The notes beneath the pieces were generated by a model that was not told the DNA's origin, searched no databases, and was given only the letters and a program-made list of their open reading frames with translations. The position numbers were made by a program, and so were the translations under genes. Of a DNA stretch of 64,000 nt, positions 1 through 7,851 are shown one piece after another; position 1 is the stretch's first letter, and every line of letters begins with the position of its first letter. Location of the stretch: the NCBI RefSeq assembly GCF_026341815.1, contig NZ_JAPENX010000001.1:5890001-5954000 (forward strand), in the 5' to 3' direction. This stretch comes from Streptomyces sp. NBC_00572. GTDB taxonomy: Bacteria > Actinomycetota > Actinomycetes > Streptomycetales > Streptomycetaceae.

Positions 1-2
1 AC

Positions 3-1928
3 GCGCGCGGCACCAGGAACGAGCGCCCCGTGAGTTATCGGATCCCCGACCGCACCGTGGTCCTGAGCTTCGACGACGGCCCCTCGCCGGAGTGGACCCC
101 GAAGATCCTGGACGTGCTCGCGGCCCACGACATCCACGCGGACTTCTTCGTGACCGGCGCGATGACCACGCGCCACCCGGAGCTGATCCGGCAGATCGTC
201 GCGGGCGGCCACGAGATCGGCGTGCACACCTTCACCCACCCCGATCTGGTGTACCAGTCCGAAACCCGGATCGGCTGGGAGCTGGCGCAGACGCAGCTGG
301 CGCTGGCCGGCGTCGCGGGCGTCCACAGTGCGCTGTTCCGCCCGCCGTACTCCTCCGACGCCTCGGCGCTGGACGACTGGAACTACCCGGTGATCAAGTA
401 CGTGGGTTCCCACGGCTACCTCACCGCGTTCATCGACCGCGACACCGACGACTGGAAACGTCCCGGTGTCGACGCGATCGTCGAGGCGGCGATGCCGCGC
501 AAGCCCGGCGCGGGCGAGCTGATCCTGCTGCACGACGCGGGTGGCGACCGTACCGAGACCCTTGCCGCGCTCGAGCAGATCATCGAGAAGCTGCAGGGCG
601 AGGGGTACCGCTTCGCCACCATCTCCGAGGCGCTCGGCGCCACCGACGCCACCGTGCCGGTGCACGGCTACCAGCTGTGGGCGGGCAAGTGTTTCATCTG
701 GGCCACCCAGGCCGCCGTGCTCACCCTGCCGGTGCTGGTCGCTCTGCTGGCCGTCGTCGGCTTCCTCAACTTCGGACGGTTCGCGCTGATGCTCGTCCTC
801 GCGCCGCTCCACGCCCGGCGCTCCCGGCGGCGGGACGCGTGGGGACCGCCCGTCACCGAGCCGGTCACCGTCCTCGTCCCGGCCTACAACGAGCGCGAGT
901 GCATCGCGAACACCCTGAACTCCCTCGCCGCCAGCGACTATCCGATCGAGGTGATCGTCATCGACGACGGCTCGACGGACGGCACCGCGGACATCGTCGA
1001 GGAGATGCGTCTGCCGTTCGTCCGGCTGATCCGCAAGGCCAACGGCGGCAAGTCCACCGCGCTCAACGTCGGCATCGCGGCCGCGTCGCACGACATCATC
1101 GTGATGATGGACGGCGACACCGTCTTCGAGCCGTCCACCGTGCGAGAGCTGGTCCAGCCGTTCGGCGACCCGGCGATCGGCGCGATCGCGGGCAACGCCA
1201 AGGTCGGCAACCGCGACAGCCTGATCGGAGCCTGGCAGCACATCGAGTACGTCCTCGGCCACAACCTGGACCGCCGGATGTACGACATGCTCAACGTCAT
1301 CCCGACCATCCCCGGCGCGGTCGGCGCCTTCCGCAAGGAGGCCCTGCGGCGGGTCGGCGGAATGAGCGATGACACCCTCGCCGAGGACACCGACATCACC
1401 ATGGCGGTGCTCTGCGACGGCTGGCGGATCGTCTACGCCGAGCGCGCCCGCGCCTGGACCGAGGCCCCCGCCAGCCTCCAGCAGCTCTGGTCCCAGCGGT
1501 ACCGCTGGAGCTACGGCAGCATGCAGGCGATGTGGAAGCACCGCCGCGCCGTGATCTCCCGCGGCCCGGCCGGACGCTTCGGCCGGCTCGGGCTGCCGCT
1601 CGTCGTGATGTTCGGCGTCGTCGCCCCGCTGCTCGCGCCGCTGGTCGACATGTTCCTGCTGTACGGCGTGCTGTTCGCGGACGCCCCGATCACCCTCGCC
1701 AGCTGGGGCGGCTTCATCCTGCTCCAGGCCGTGCTGTCCTGGTACGCCTTCCGGCTCGACGGCGAGAAGCCCCTGCATCTGATCAGCCTGCCGATCCAGC
1801 AACTGGTCTACCGGCAGCTGATGTACATCGTCCTGTTGCAGTCCACGATCACGGCGCTGACCGGTGGCCGACTGCGCTGGCAGAAGCTCCGGCGCACCGG
1901 CGAGGTCGCCGCACCGGTGGAGGCCTGA
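3..1928 (+). CDS. Bifunctional polysaccharide deacetylase / family 2 glycosyltransferase (5' end outside window)
   Basis: The protein joins a NodB-type deacetylase to a processive GT2 synthase. Counting from a possible GTG at 30, the deacetylase motif SFDDGPSP lies at residues 13-20 and HTFTH at 66-70, giving the metal-binding D16, H66 and H70. A membrane segment follows at about 235-262. The GT2 domain shows DDGSTDGT from 312, DGDT from 361, EDTD near 452 and a QRYRW (QxxRW) motif near 490, then C-terminal membrane helices. Such fusions polymerise N-acetylglucosamine-type sugars inside the membrane and deacetylate the chain outside. The frame is open to the window edge and the first visible residues run straight into the deacetylase domain, with no export or membrane segment before it, so the true start is probably upstream. 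It is followed by an acyltransferase gene after 2 bases, presumably one operon. It resembles the Streptomyces MatAB aggregation-polymer system, but orthology was not tested. Confidence 0.88.
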   Translation, partial: ARGTRNERPVSYRIPDRTVVLSFDDGPSPEWTPKILDVLAAHDIHADFFVTGAMTTRHPELIRQIVAGGHEIGVHTFTHPDLVYQSETRIGWELAQTQLALAGVAGVHSALFRPPYSSDASALDDWNYPVIKYVGSHGYLTAFIDRDTDDWKRPGVDAIVEAAMPRKPGAGELILLHDAGGDRTETLAALEQIIEKLQGEGYRFATISEALGATDATVPVHGYQLWAGKCFIWATQAAVLTLPVLVALLAVVGFLNFGRFALMLVLAPLHARRSRRRDAWGPPVTEPVTVLVPAYNERECIANTLNSLAASDYPIEVIVIDDGSTDGTADIVEEMRLPFVRLIRKANGGKSTALNVGIAAASHDIIVMMDGDTVFEPSTVRELVQPFGDPAIGAIAGNAKVGNRDSLIGAWQHIEYVLGHNLDRRMYDMLNVIPTIPGAVGAFRKEALRRVGGMSDDTLAEDTDITMAVLCDGWRIVYAERARAWTEAPASLQQLWSQRYRWSYGSMQAMWKHRRAVISRGPAGRFGRLGLPLVVMFGVVAPLLAPLVDMFLLYGVLFADAPITLASWGGFILLQAVLSWYAFRLDGEKPLHLISLPIQQLVYRQLMYIVLLQSTITALTGGRLRWQKLRRTGEVAAPVEA

Positions 1929-1930
1929 CC

Positions 1931-3196
1931 ATGACCGCATCCTTCGAGTTCGGGGGAAGCCAGGACACCGTCCGGCTGAGGATCCCCGCCGCTCTGCGAC
2001 GGGAGTCCCAGCCGGAGTCCCAGCCGGAGCCGTCGGCACCGTCCCCGCGCAAGGGCGGCCGAGACCGCTACCTCGACCTGCTGCGCGCGCTGGCGCTGGT
2101 CCGTGTGGTGATCTACCACAACTTCGGCTGGTTCTGGCTGCCCGTCGTCTTCCCGTCGATGGGCGTGATGTTCGCGCTGGCCGGGGCGCTGATGACACGC
2201 TCGCTCAGCCGTCCCGCCCTGGGAGTCATCCGGGGCCGCATGCGCCGGCTCCTGCCGCCGATGTGGCTGTTCGGCGCGGTCGTACTCACCCTTGAGATCG
2301 TCGACGGCTGGGGGCCCGACGCCGAGGGGCATCCCAACTGGTGGTGGGGCAAGCTGCTGTTCTGGCTCGTGCCGCTCAGCACTCCGCCGTACGCCGAATC
2401 ACTCAACGGCTTCGACCATCTTGTGGGGCCGAGCTGGGCGGTGCAGGTCGTCGTCCCGCTCTGGTACCTCCGCGCGTACCTCTGGTACGTCCTGCTCTCG
2501 CCGTTGATGCTGTGGGCGCTGCGGCGGATGCCGGTGGTGACGCTGTCCGCGCCGATCGCGCTGACGATCGTGCTGAACACCTTCTTCATCGACCAGGAGT
2601 TCCTCTACGGCCGGGTCTGGGAGAACCTCAGCGACTTCGCTATGTTCGGCTCCTGCTGGATCCTTGGCATGGCTCACCAGGAGGGTCTGCTCAAGAAGAT
2701 CCCGCAGTACGTCGTGCCGTCCGTCGCGCCGCTGATCATGGTGGCCGGCTGGTGGTACCTGCAGACCCGGCCGGTCGATCCGACCGTGCACACCGACATG
2801 GAGAGCTGGCCGATAGCCCAGGCCCTGTGGTCCTTCGGCTTCGTCGCCCTCCTGCTCCACATCAGTCCTTCCTGGGAACAGTGGCCCCGACCGCTGGAAC
2901 GCTGGAACGGTCTGATCAGCCTGCTCAACGCACGCGCTGTCAGCGTCTATCTCTGGCACCAGACCGCGTTGGTGGCCGCCATCCCGCTGATAGACCCCCT
3001 CTGGTCCGTCGGCTTCTTCTACGAGAACTTCCAGTGGCTGCTCGTCAGCCAGTGGTTTCCGCTGATGGTGGCGATCCCCCTGACCGGACTGCTGGTGCTG
3101 ACCTTCGGCTGGGTCGAGGACATTGCCGCGAAGCGCTCTCCGCGGCTCTTCCCGTACCCGCGCCGCGTGCGGGGCAGGCGCCGGGCCGGCGCCTGA
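1931..3196 (+). CDS. Acyltransferase-3 family integral membrane protein
   Basis: A 421-residue protein with about ten hydrophobic segments after a 45-residue charged, Pro/Ser-rich head containing a short SQPESQPE repeat. It carries the family entry motif RDRYLDLLRALALVRVVIYH (residues about 41-60), where the final His is the usual catalytic-region residue. Acyltransferase-3 proteins move acyl groups from the cytoplasm to extracellular sugars or other acceptors. It starts 2 bases after the stop of the deacetylase/glycosyltransferase, so co-translation is likely. In staphylococcal PNAG loci the comparable partner is IcaC, which suggests O-acylation or export of the polymer made upstream. That role is inference from gene order. 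A strong hairpin terminator lies about 40 bases downstream. Confidence 0.85.
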   Translation: MTASFEFGGSQDTVRLRIPAALRRESQPESQPEPSAPSPRKGGRDRYLDLLRALALVRVVIYHNFGWFWLPVVFPSMGVMFALAGALMTRSLSRPALGVIRGRMRRLLPPMWLFGAVVLTLEIVDGWGPDAEGHPNWWWGKLLFWLVPLSTPPYAESLNGFDHLVGPSWAVQVVVPLWYLRAYLWYVLLSPLMLWALRRMPVVTLSAPIALTIVLNTFFIDQEFLYGRVWENLSDFAMFGSCWILGMAHQEGLLKKIPQYVVPSVAPLIMVAGWWYLQTRPVDPTVHTDMESWPIAQALWSFGFVALLLHISPSWEQWPRPLERWNGLISLLNARAVSVYLWHQTALVAAIPLIDPLWSVGFFYENFQWLLVSQWFPLMVAIPLTGLLVLTFGWVEDIAAKRSPRLFPYPRRVRGRRRAGA

Positions 3197-3233
3197 CGCG
3201 GGCCGCCCGAACCGCGGGCGTGCAGGGACGGCA

Positions 3234-3269
3234 GTGACCCGCGCCACCGATTCCGGTGCCGCGGGTCAC
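3234..3269 (+). terminator. Hairpin terminator after the polysaccharide operon
   Basis: Two 16-base arms (3234-3249 and 3254-3269) pair with a single mismatch around the loop ATTC. The hairpin lies 37 bases after the acyltransferase stop. There is no clear T tract, which is usual for streptomycete terminators. Confidence 0.75.
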
Positions 3270-3649
3270 TGGTCAGGGCTCGTGAGCTCCTGCCTCGGGA
3301 TGCCGAATGTGTACCGCGCCAGCCTGTCGCGCCCGCGGGATACGGCGTGACTCTCGCGGATCGAGTGACGGGACGGTGCAGGCGCACACGATGTGCGCGA
3401 ACCTCGCACGGGCCAGTCGGTCGTGTCGATGTCTCCGCCCCGACAGCCGGAGACCTCACCGAGGCGCGCGGCCGTGCAGGCGGCGAAGAGGACGACCGGC
3501 CCCCAGCCTCGGTACTCACCGTGGGAGGCGGCCACGAGCGCGCCGGCCGGCTGGACGAGCGCCTCCCGGTCGGGAGGGGCCGGAGCCACAGCGCTACCTC
3601 GCAGCCCGGGCCCGTAAGATCGCAGCCGACGACGGCAGGAGACCAGCAT
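3266..3649 (-). pseudogene. Decayed tyrosine recombinase (integrase) fragment
   Basis: The minus-strand frame encodes a stretch containing VVLFAACTAARLGEVSG followed by DIDTTDW. This matches the start of the catalytic domain of phage-type tyrosine integrases, where the Arg of the ARxGE motif is the first catalytic Arg. After DIDTTDWPVR the similarity stops abruptly and the remaining frame is low-quality sequence. The HxxR and Tyr boxes are absent, and so is the N-terminal core-binding domain. Only about 60 residues are recognisable, so this is a relic of an integrated element. No attachment site or partner excisionase is visible nearby. The call rests on motif recall. Confidence 0.5.
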
Positions 3650-4556
3650 GTGGAAGCGGGCCCTGGGCCGGGCCGGGGTCAGGGAGCCACGGCTACGGCG
3701 GGACTACACCGCGCAGCGCCAGGCGGTGCGGAGCTTCGCGACGGCCGAGTACGCGGCCGTACGCCTGCTGCTGCCCGCCGCACTGGTCCCGCACGTCGTG
3801 GCCGCCGTCGCGTTCATGCACGACACCGACGATCGGATCGACCGCGGAACACCGGACGAACGAGCGTCCGCGCTCACGGAATGGGACGGGCTCGTACGGA
3901 AGGCTCTCGCCGAAGGTGACTCCGCACTGCCCGTGCTGCGCTGCCTGGTACGCACCGTCGAACGCCACCCGGACGTACGCACGTATGTGGACGCGTTCCT
4001 GCGGGGCTGTGAGCGCGAGGTCGCGTGGCGGACCATCGCGGACGAGGAGGAGCTGGAGCGGTACGTGGAGGAGTACTCCCTGCCCGCGCTGATGCTCACG
4101 GCCTGCCTCCTCGCGCCCGCGGAGACGTCCGCGCGAGAGGCGTTCACGGGCGGCTGCCACCGCCTCATGCGGGGCATGCAGCGCATCGACTTCCTGGAGG
4201 ACCTGTCCGAGGACCTGCGCGCGGGCCGGACGGGCGTCCCCGCCGACGCGGTGGCGCGCCACGGTGCGGACCTCACGCGGCCCGACGCGGCGCTGGGCCG
4301 GCTCGTCCAGGAGCAGGCGGACCTGGCCGACACCGACCTGACGGCGGCAGCCTCCCTCCCGGGCGTGGCGGCCCCTTCGTACAGGCCCTTCCTGCGGGCC
4401 CTCATCGGGGTCCAACGCCTCCGCCTCGACGCCGTACGCCACCATGGCGCAACCCTCGCGACACGGACCTCCGGCCCCGCGGCCCCGGCGTCCGCCGCCC
4501 TGCTGCTCCGCGAGACAGCAAGCCGAACCCGTCGGGCCTCGCGGGCCGGGCACTGA
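3648..4556 (+). CDS. Squalene/phytoene synthase family protein
   Basis: A 302-residue all-helical protein with the two Asp-rich prenyl-diphosphate motifs of this family: HDTDDRID at about residues 58-65 and QRIDFLEDLSEDL near 178-190. The family condenses two prenyl diphosphates head to head (squalene, phytoene or hydroxysqualene diphosphate). The YAAVRLLLP segment near residue 38 fits the early conserved region. There is a good ribosome site (AGGAGA) six bases before the ATG. It stands alone: no desaturase, cyclase, hpnD/hpnE or crt gene lies beside it, so substrate and product cannot be inferred. The C-terminus is Arg/Ala-rich and probably disordered. Family call is firm, the reaction is open. 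Confidence 0.8.
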   Translation: MWKRALGRAGVREPRLRRDYTAQRQAVRSFATAEYAAVRLLLPAALVPHVVAAVAFMHDTDDRIDRGTPDERASALTEWDGLVRKALAEGDSALPVLRCLVRTVERHPDVRTYVDAFLRGCEREVAWRTIADEEELERYVEEYSLPALMLTACLLAPAETSAREAFTGGCHRLMRGMQRIDFLEDLSEDLRAGRTGVPADAVARHGADLTRPDAALGRLVQEQADLADTDLTAAASLPGVAAPSYRPFLRALIGVQRLRLDAVRHHGATLATRTSGPAAPASAALLLRETASRTRRASRAGH

Positions 4557-4626
4557 GGTCGTCCGCGGTCACTGCCGCTCCGCACCACCCCGTACCCCGT
4601 ACGAACCACCCAAGAGAGGCCACGCG

Positions 4627-5292
4627 TTGAAGGTGATCCTGTTCGGGGCGTCCGGCATGGTCGGCCAAGGTGTGCTGCGCGCCTGCCTGGAGGACCCCGA
4701 AGTGACCGAGGTCCTCGCCGTCGTCCGCCGCCCGCTCGGTCGCACCGCCCCCAAGCTCCGCGAGGTGCCGCACTCCGACTTCGCCGACCTCACCCCGATC
4801 GCCGGCGAACTGGCCGGGGCCGACGCGTGTTTCTACTGCCTGGGTGTCTCCGCGGCCGGGCGCGACGCCGTCGAGTACGAGACGATCACGTACTCCTACA
4901 CGCTGGCGGCCGCCCGCGTGGTCGCCGCCGGCAACCCCGGCCTGACCTTCGTCTACGTCTCCGGAGAAGGCACCGACAGCACCGAGCAGGGCCGCTCGGC
5001 CTGGGCCCGGGTGAAGGGCCGCACGGAGAACGCCCTCCTGGCCATGGACATGCACGCCTACGCCTTCCGGCCGGGATGGATCCAGCCCCTCCACGGCGAG
5101 ACCTCGGGCACACGTTGGTACCGCGTGATGTACCGCCTCACCTCATGGCTCTACCCGGTCATCCGCCGCGTGGCCCCCCGATTCGTGACCAGCACCGAAC
5201 AGGTGGGCCGCGCCATGCTCGCCGCCACCCGCCTGAACGGTGCCGGGCCCCACATCCTGCGGACCGCCGAGATCAACCGGCTCGGCGCCTGA
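4627..5292 (+). CDS. NAD(P)-binding Rossmann-fold protein (NmrA/atypical SDR type)
   Basis: A 221-residue protein opening with MKVILFGASGMVGQG, a GxxGxxG dinucleotide-binding loop at residues 7-13. A VYVSGEGTDS segment follows, and then WARVKGRTE, which supplies the Lys of an atypical-SDR active site. This size and pattern match epimerase-like proteins of the YbjT/NmrA group. The best start is a TTG at 4627, with an AAGAGAGG ribosome site eight bases upstream; no in-frame ATG precedes the glycine loop. It follows the prenyl synthase by 70 bases, so co-transcription is possible but no shared pathway is evident. No substrate can be named. Confidence 0.75.
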   Translation: MKVILFGASGMVGQGVLRACLEDPEVTEVLAVVRRPLGRTAPKLREVPHSDFADLTPIAGELAGADACFYCLGVSAAGRDAVEYETITYSYTLAAARVVAAGNPGLTFVYVSGEGTDSTEQGRSAWARVKGRTENALLAMDMHAYAFRPGWIQPLHGETSGTRWYRVMYRLTSWLYPVIRRVAPRFVTSTEQVGRAMLAATRLNGAGPHILRTAEINRLGA

Positions 5293-5441
5293 CCGGCCGA
5301 GGAACGGGGGAACACCGCGAGCATCCACGGACCCATCGCTCAACGCGTACGCCGCCACCACCCGCTTCAACGGCCGGAGCACCGTCACCCCGGACGCCGA
5401 CCACGCGACCGGCGTTCCCTACTGCCGGCCCTGAACCACCC

Positions 5442-5646
5442 CTAGGGGGTGTTTCGAAAGTCCCGCACAGCACCCGCGGCGCCCGGCACGCCCCCTCGCC
5501 GCACCGGCCAAAGGCCCAAGTAGCTCCTCCCCCACTCTCGGCTTCGCTCGAGCGGGGGGACCCCCATCGAGGGCCTTCGTCCGGCACGCCGAGGGCACGC
5601 ACCGGACACCGCGGGCACCGCACAGGACTTTCGAAACACCCCCTAG
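5442..5646. mobile_element. MITE-like element with perfect 22-bp terminal inverted repeats
   Basis: The ends at 5442-5463 and 5625-5646 are perfect inverted repeats reading CTAGGGGGTGTTTCGAAAGT plus CC inward. Similarity between the arms continues imperfectly for about 30 more bases. The 205-bp element codes for nothing. Its centre carries a GC hairpin (5528-5560) of a CTTCGCTCGAGC type that I recall as recurrent in Streptomyces intergenic DNA. Both ends fall in CTAG, so a TA target duplication of the Tc1/IS630 kind would fit, but this cannot be proved from one copy. The right CTAG supplies the stop codon of the adjacent LLM oxidoreductase on the minus strand. The left flank (5293-5441) holds nothing I recognise. 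Confidence 0.75.
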
Positions 5647-6560
5647 CCCTTGCTCAGTTGGTCGTGAAAGCGGTGGGCGAGGTCCGTCAGCTCTTCCGCG
5701 TTCCGCGCGGTCTGCTGGAGGTCGATCAGGACCTCGTCGGCCCCGGCCGCATGGGCGGCGAGCAGGTAGTCCGACACCTGCGCGACCGTTCCCCGACGCG
5801 GAACGGTGTCGCCCGGAGCGGTCTCGGCCGTCACCACGGGGTTCACCCGGACGACGGTGCGCAGGGCCTCGGGGTCACGCCCGTTGGCTTCCGCGATCTG
5901 CCTGATCTGGCCTATGACGTGGGTCAATTGGGGAATCGGCAGCGCTGCTCCCGCCCAGCCGTCCGCGCGCCGGCCGATGCGCTCCAGGGTGGCCGGGGTG
6001 AAACCGCCCAGGAGCACCGGCGGGCGGGGGCGCTGTACGGGGAACGTCTCGATGTGCGCACTCGGCATCTTCCACAGTGCCCCCTTGTACGCGGCCGACG
6101 TGCCGGACCAGACGTGGTCCAGGACGTCGAGGATCTCCTCCAGCCGTGCCCCTCGCCCCTGCCAGGGGACACCGATGGCCTCGTACTCGTCGGACGACCA
6201 GCCGAGCCCGAATCCGATGTCGAGCCGGCCCTGGCTGAGGATGTCGACGGACGTCAGCGAACGGGCCAGCAGGAGCGGCGAGTAGAAGGGCGCGTTCAGC
6301 GTGCTGGTTCCGAGACGCAGCCGTCGGGTGGCGTGCGCCAGGAAGGACAGGGTGACGACGGGGTCGAGGAAGGTGCGGTAGGCCTCCGGTAGCGGACCGC
6401 CGCCGGGATACGTGTCACGGGGTTCGGTCGGGACGAGGGCGCGGTCGCCCACCCAGAGGCTGTCGAAGCCGATCGCTTCGACCGTGGCGGCGAACTCCGA
6501 GATCACGGTGGGGTCCGTGAACAATCCGTACTGGGGGGCTCCCAGGCCGATCTTGACCAT
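5643..6560 (-). CDS. LLM class F420-dependent oxidoreductase
   Basis: A 305-residue luciferase-like (beta/alpha)8 protein. Typical features are an N-terminal KIGLGAPQYG strand, FDSLWVGDR, ARSLTSVDILSQGRLDIGFGLGW (wording of the bacterial luciferase-like signature) and a PPVLLGG segment with GRRADGW. Members reduce or oxidise substrates using cofactor F420 or FMN. The substrate is unknown. I prefer the ATG at 6560 because GGTG lies a suitable distance upstream; a GTG at 6569 would add three residues. The stop codon TAG lies inside the terminal CTAG of the MITE-like element, so the present C-terminus (QLSKG) may have been set by that insertion. Length is close to normal for the family, so function is probably retained. 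Confidence 0.85.
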   Translation of the reverse strand: MVKIGLGAPQYGLFTDPTVISEFAATVEAIGFDSLWVGDRALVPTEPRDTYPGGGPLPEAYRTFLDPVVTLSFLAHATRRLRLGTSTLNAPFYSPLLLARSLTSVDILSQGRLDIGFGLGWSSDEYEAIGVPWQGRGARLEEILDVLDHVWSGTSAAYKGALWKMPSAHIETFPVQRPRPPVLLGGFTPATLERIGRRADGWAGAALPIPQLTHVIGQIRQIAEANGRDPEALRTVVRVNPVVTAETAPGDTVPRRGTVAQVSDYLLAAHAAGADEVLIDLQQTARNAEELTDLAHRFHDQLSKG

Positions 6561-6599
6561 GTCTGTCACCTGTTCGAGAAAGTGCGGTGGTCCGTTCTC

Positions 6600-6831
6600 G
6601 GACCACCGTGCCGTACACGGATCGACATGTGATCAACAACGGGTGAATGCGCTGCTCAGTGCCTTGCCGCAGGCGGTCGGCCATCAGACGGCCCGGCGCC
6701 CGCCGCGCCCGGTGCTCGCTGCTGCCGCGGCCAGGGCGACGGCTGTCGGCAAGAGCTCCGTTGCCGATGCCGGCCAGGACCATGACTTCCACCACGAGTT
6801 CGGCGTCGAGTCCGATGCTCACCTTGGCCAT
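6600..6831 (-). pseudogene. Possible remnant of a small antitoxin-like gene
   Basis: The minus-strand frame begins MAKVSIGLDAELVVEVMVLA, which has the look of the N-terminal ribbon and first helix of VapB/RHH-type antitoxins. After about 22 residues the similarity is lost and the frame continues as Arg-rich sequence into the neighbouring oxidoreductase gene. No toxin gene is adjacent. It is either a short broken relic or a chance match; the support is one short segment only. The 335-base gap between the LLM oxidoreductase and the sirtuin gene otherwise holds only the sirtuin promoter. Confidence 0.22.
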
Positions 6832-6883
6832 GGCGGGAACCCAGCTCCGGGAAACCCGCTCGCGGGAGCGGATGGGTGGTGCC

Positions 6884-6889
6884 TAGGGT
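6884..6889 (+). promoter_or_regulatory. Candidate -10 hexamer of a leaderless promoter (sirtuin gene)
   Basis: TAGGGT lies six bases before the ATG at 6896. TANNNT at this distance is the usual -10 of leaderless streptomycete transcripts, and no ribosome site is present before this start. No convincing -35 box is seen. Confidence 0.5.
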
Positions 6890-6895
6890 CCTCGT

Positions 6896-7615
6896 ATGAC
6901 GATGGTCGCGATCTTCAGTGGTGCCGGTATCTCCACCGACTCGGGCATCCCCGACTACCGGGGTCCGAACGGCATGTGGCGGAAGGACCCCGAGGCCGAG
7001 CGGCTCGTCACGTACGGGCCGTACATGGCCGATCCGGAGATCCGCCGCCGCTCGTGGCGGATGCGCCTCGACGGTCCGGTCCTGAGCGCCGAGCCGAACG
7101 TGGCGCACCGCGCGATCGCCGCGTACGAGCGGACGAGCGGCAACCCGCTGCGGGTGATCACGCAGAACGTGGACGGGCTGCACCAGGCCGCTGGGGTGCC
7201 CGCGCGGAAGGTCCTCGAACTCCATGGCTCGGCACGGGCGGTGGTGTGCACGGCCTGCCACGCGCGCTCGGCCATGGCGGAGGCGCTCGACCGGGTACGG
7301 GCCGGTGAGGACGACCCGGCGTGTCGGGAGTGCGGCGGGATCCTGAAGTCGGCGACGGTGATGTTCGGGCAGCGGCTCGATCCGGTGGTGCTCGGCAACG
7401 CCATGTCGATCGCCAAGGCCACCGAGGTGTTCGTCGTGGTCGGCAGCAGCCTCCAGGTCCAGCCGGCGGCCTCCCTCGCGGGGATCGCGGCCGAGCACGG
7501 CGCCCGGCTGATCATCGTGAACGCCGAGCCCACCCCGTACGACCCCGTAGCCGACGAGGTCGTACGCGAGCCGATCGGCACGGCGCTGCCGGCGCTCCTC
7601 GACCGGCTCCGCTAG
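6896..7615 (+). CDS. cobB: NAD-dependent protein deacylase, Sir2 family
   Basis: A 239-residue sirtuin, the normal size for a bacterial CobB. It shows GAGIST at residues 9-14, GIPDYRG at 17-23, TQNVDGLHQ at 89-97 and the catalytic His110 in ELHGS. The structural zinc is bound by the pairs C118/C121 and C143/C146. Sirtuins remove acyl groups from lysines using NAD+, giving nicotinamide and O-acyl-ADP-ribose. They commonly reactivate acyl-CoA synthetases and tune central metabolism. Class II/III residues such as the desuccinylase Tyr/Arg pair cannot be assigned with confidence. The gene appears leaderless. It is monocistronic in this window, with a 236-base gap downstream in which I see nothing coding. 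Confidence 0.92.
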   Translation: MTMVAIFSGAGISTDSGIPDYRGPNGMWRKDPEAERLVTYGPYMADPEIRRRSWRMRLDGPVLSAEPNVAHRAIAAYERTSGNPLRVITQNVDGLHQAAGVPARKVLELHGSARAVVCTACHARSAMAEALDRVRAGEDDPACRECGGILKSATVMFGQRLDPVVLGNAMSIAKATEVFVVVGSSLQVQPAASLAGIAAEHGARLIIVNAEPTPYDPVADEVVREPIGTALPALLDRLR

Positions 7616-7851
7616 CGCTGTGACCGCATAGCGGTTGGATGTGCGGTGACGTCCGATCCGACCGCTGGAGGCGTGGTGGCCGACCCGTCCATGTGCGCGG
7701 ACCGACTGATCAGGAGAGGCAGCGGCTGCAGCCTGCGGAGCGCAGACAGGCAGGGTGAGGCGCCCGTGCGTCGGCTCGGTGGTGCCGTCGTCTGCCTCGT
7801 CGGCGCTGCAGGATGGCTACGGAATGGTGGATTCCGGAGAGGTGTGAGCCG

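Noticed and set aside
5293..5441. Possible C-terminal remnant (DPSLNAYAATTRFNGRSTVT and following)
   Set aside because: The frame is short and I cannot match it to a family, so it is left unannotated.
5528..5560. Independent terminator
   Set aside because: The hairpin is internal to the MITE-like element and matches a sequence type I recall as recurrent in streptomycete intergenic DNA, so I treat it as part of the element.
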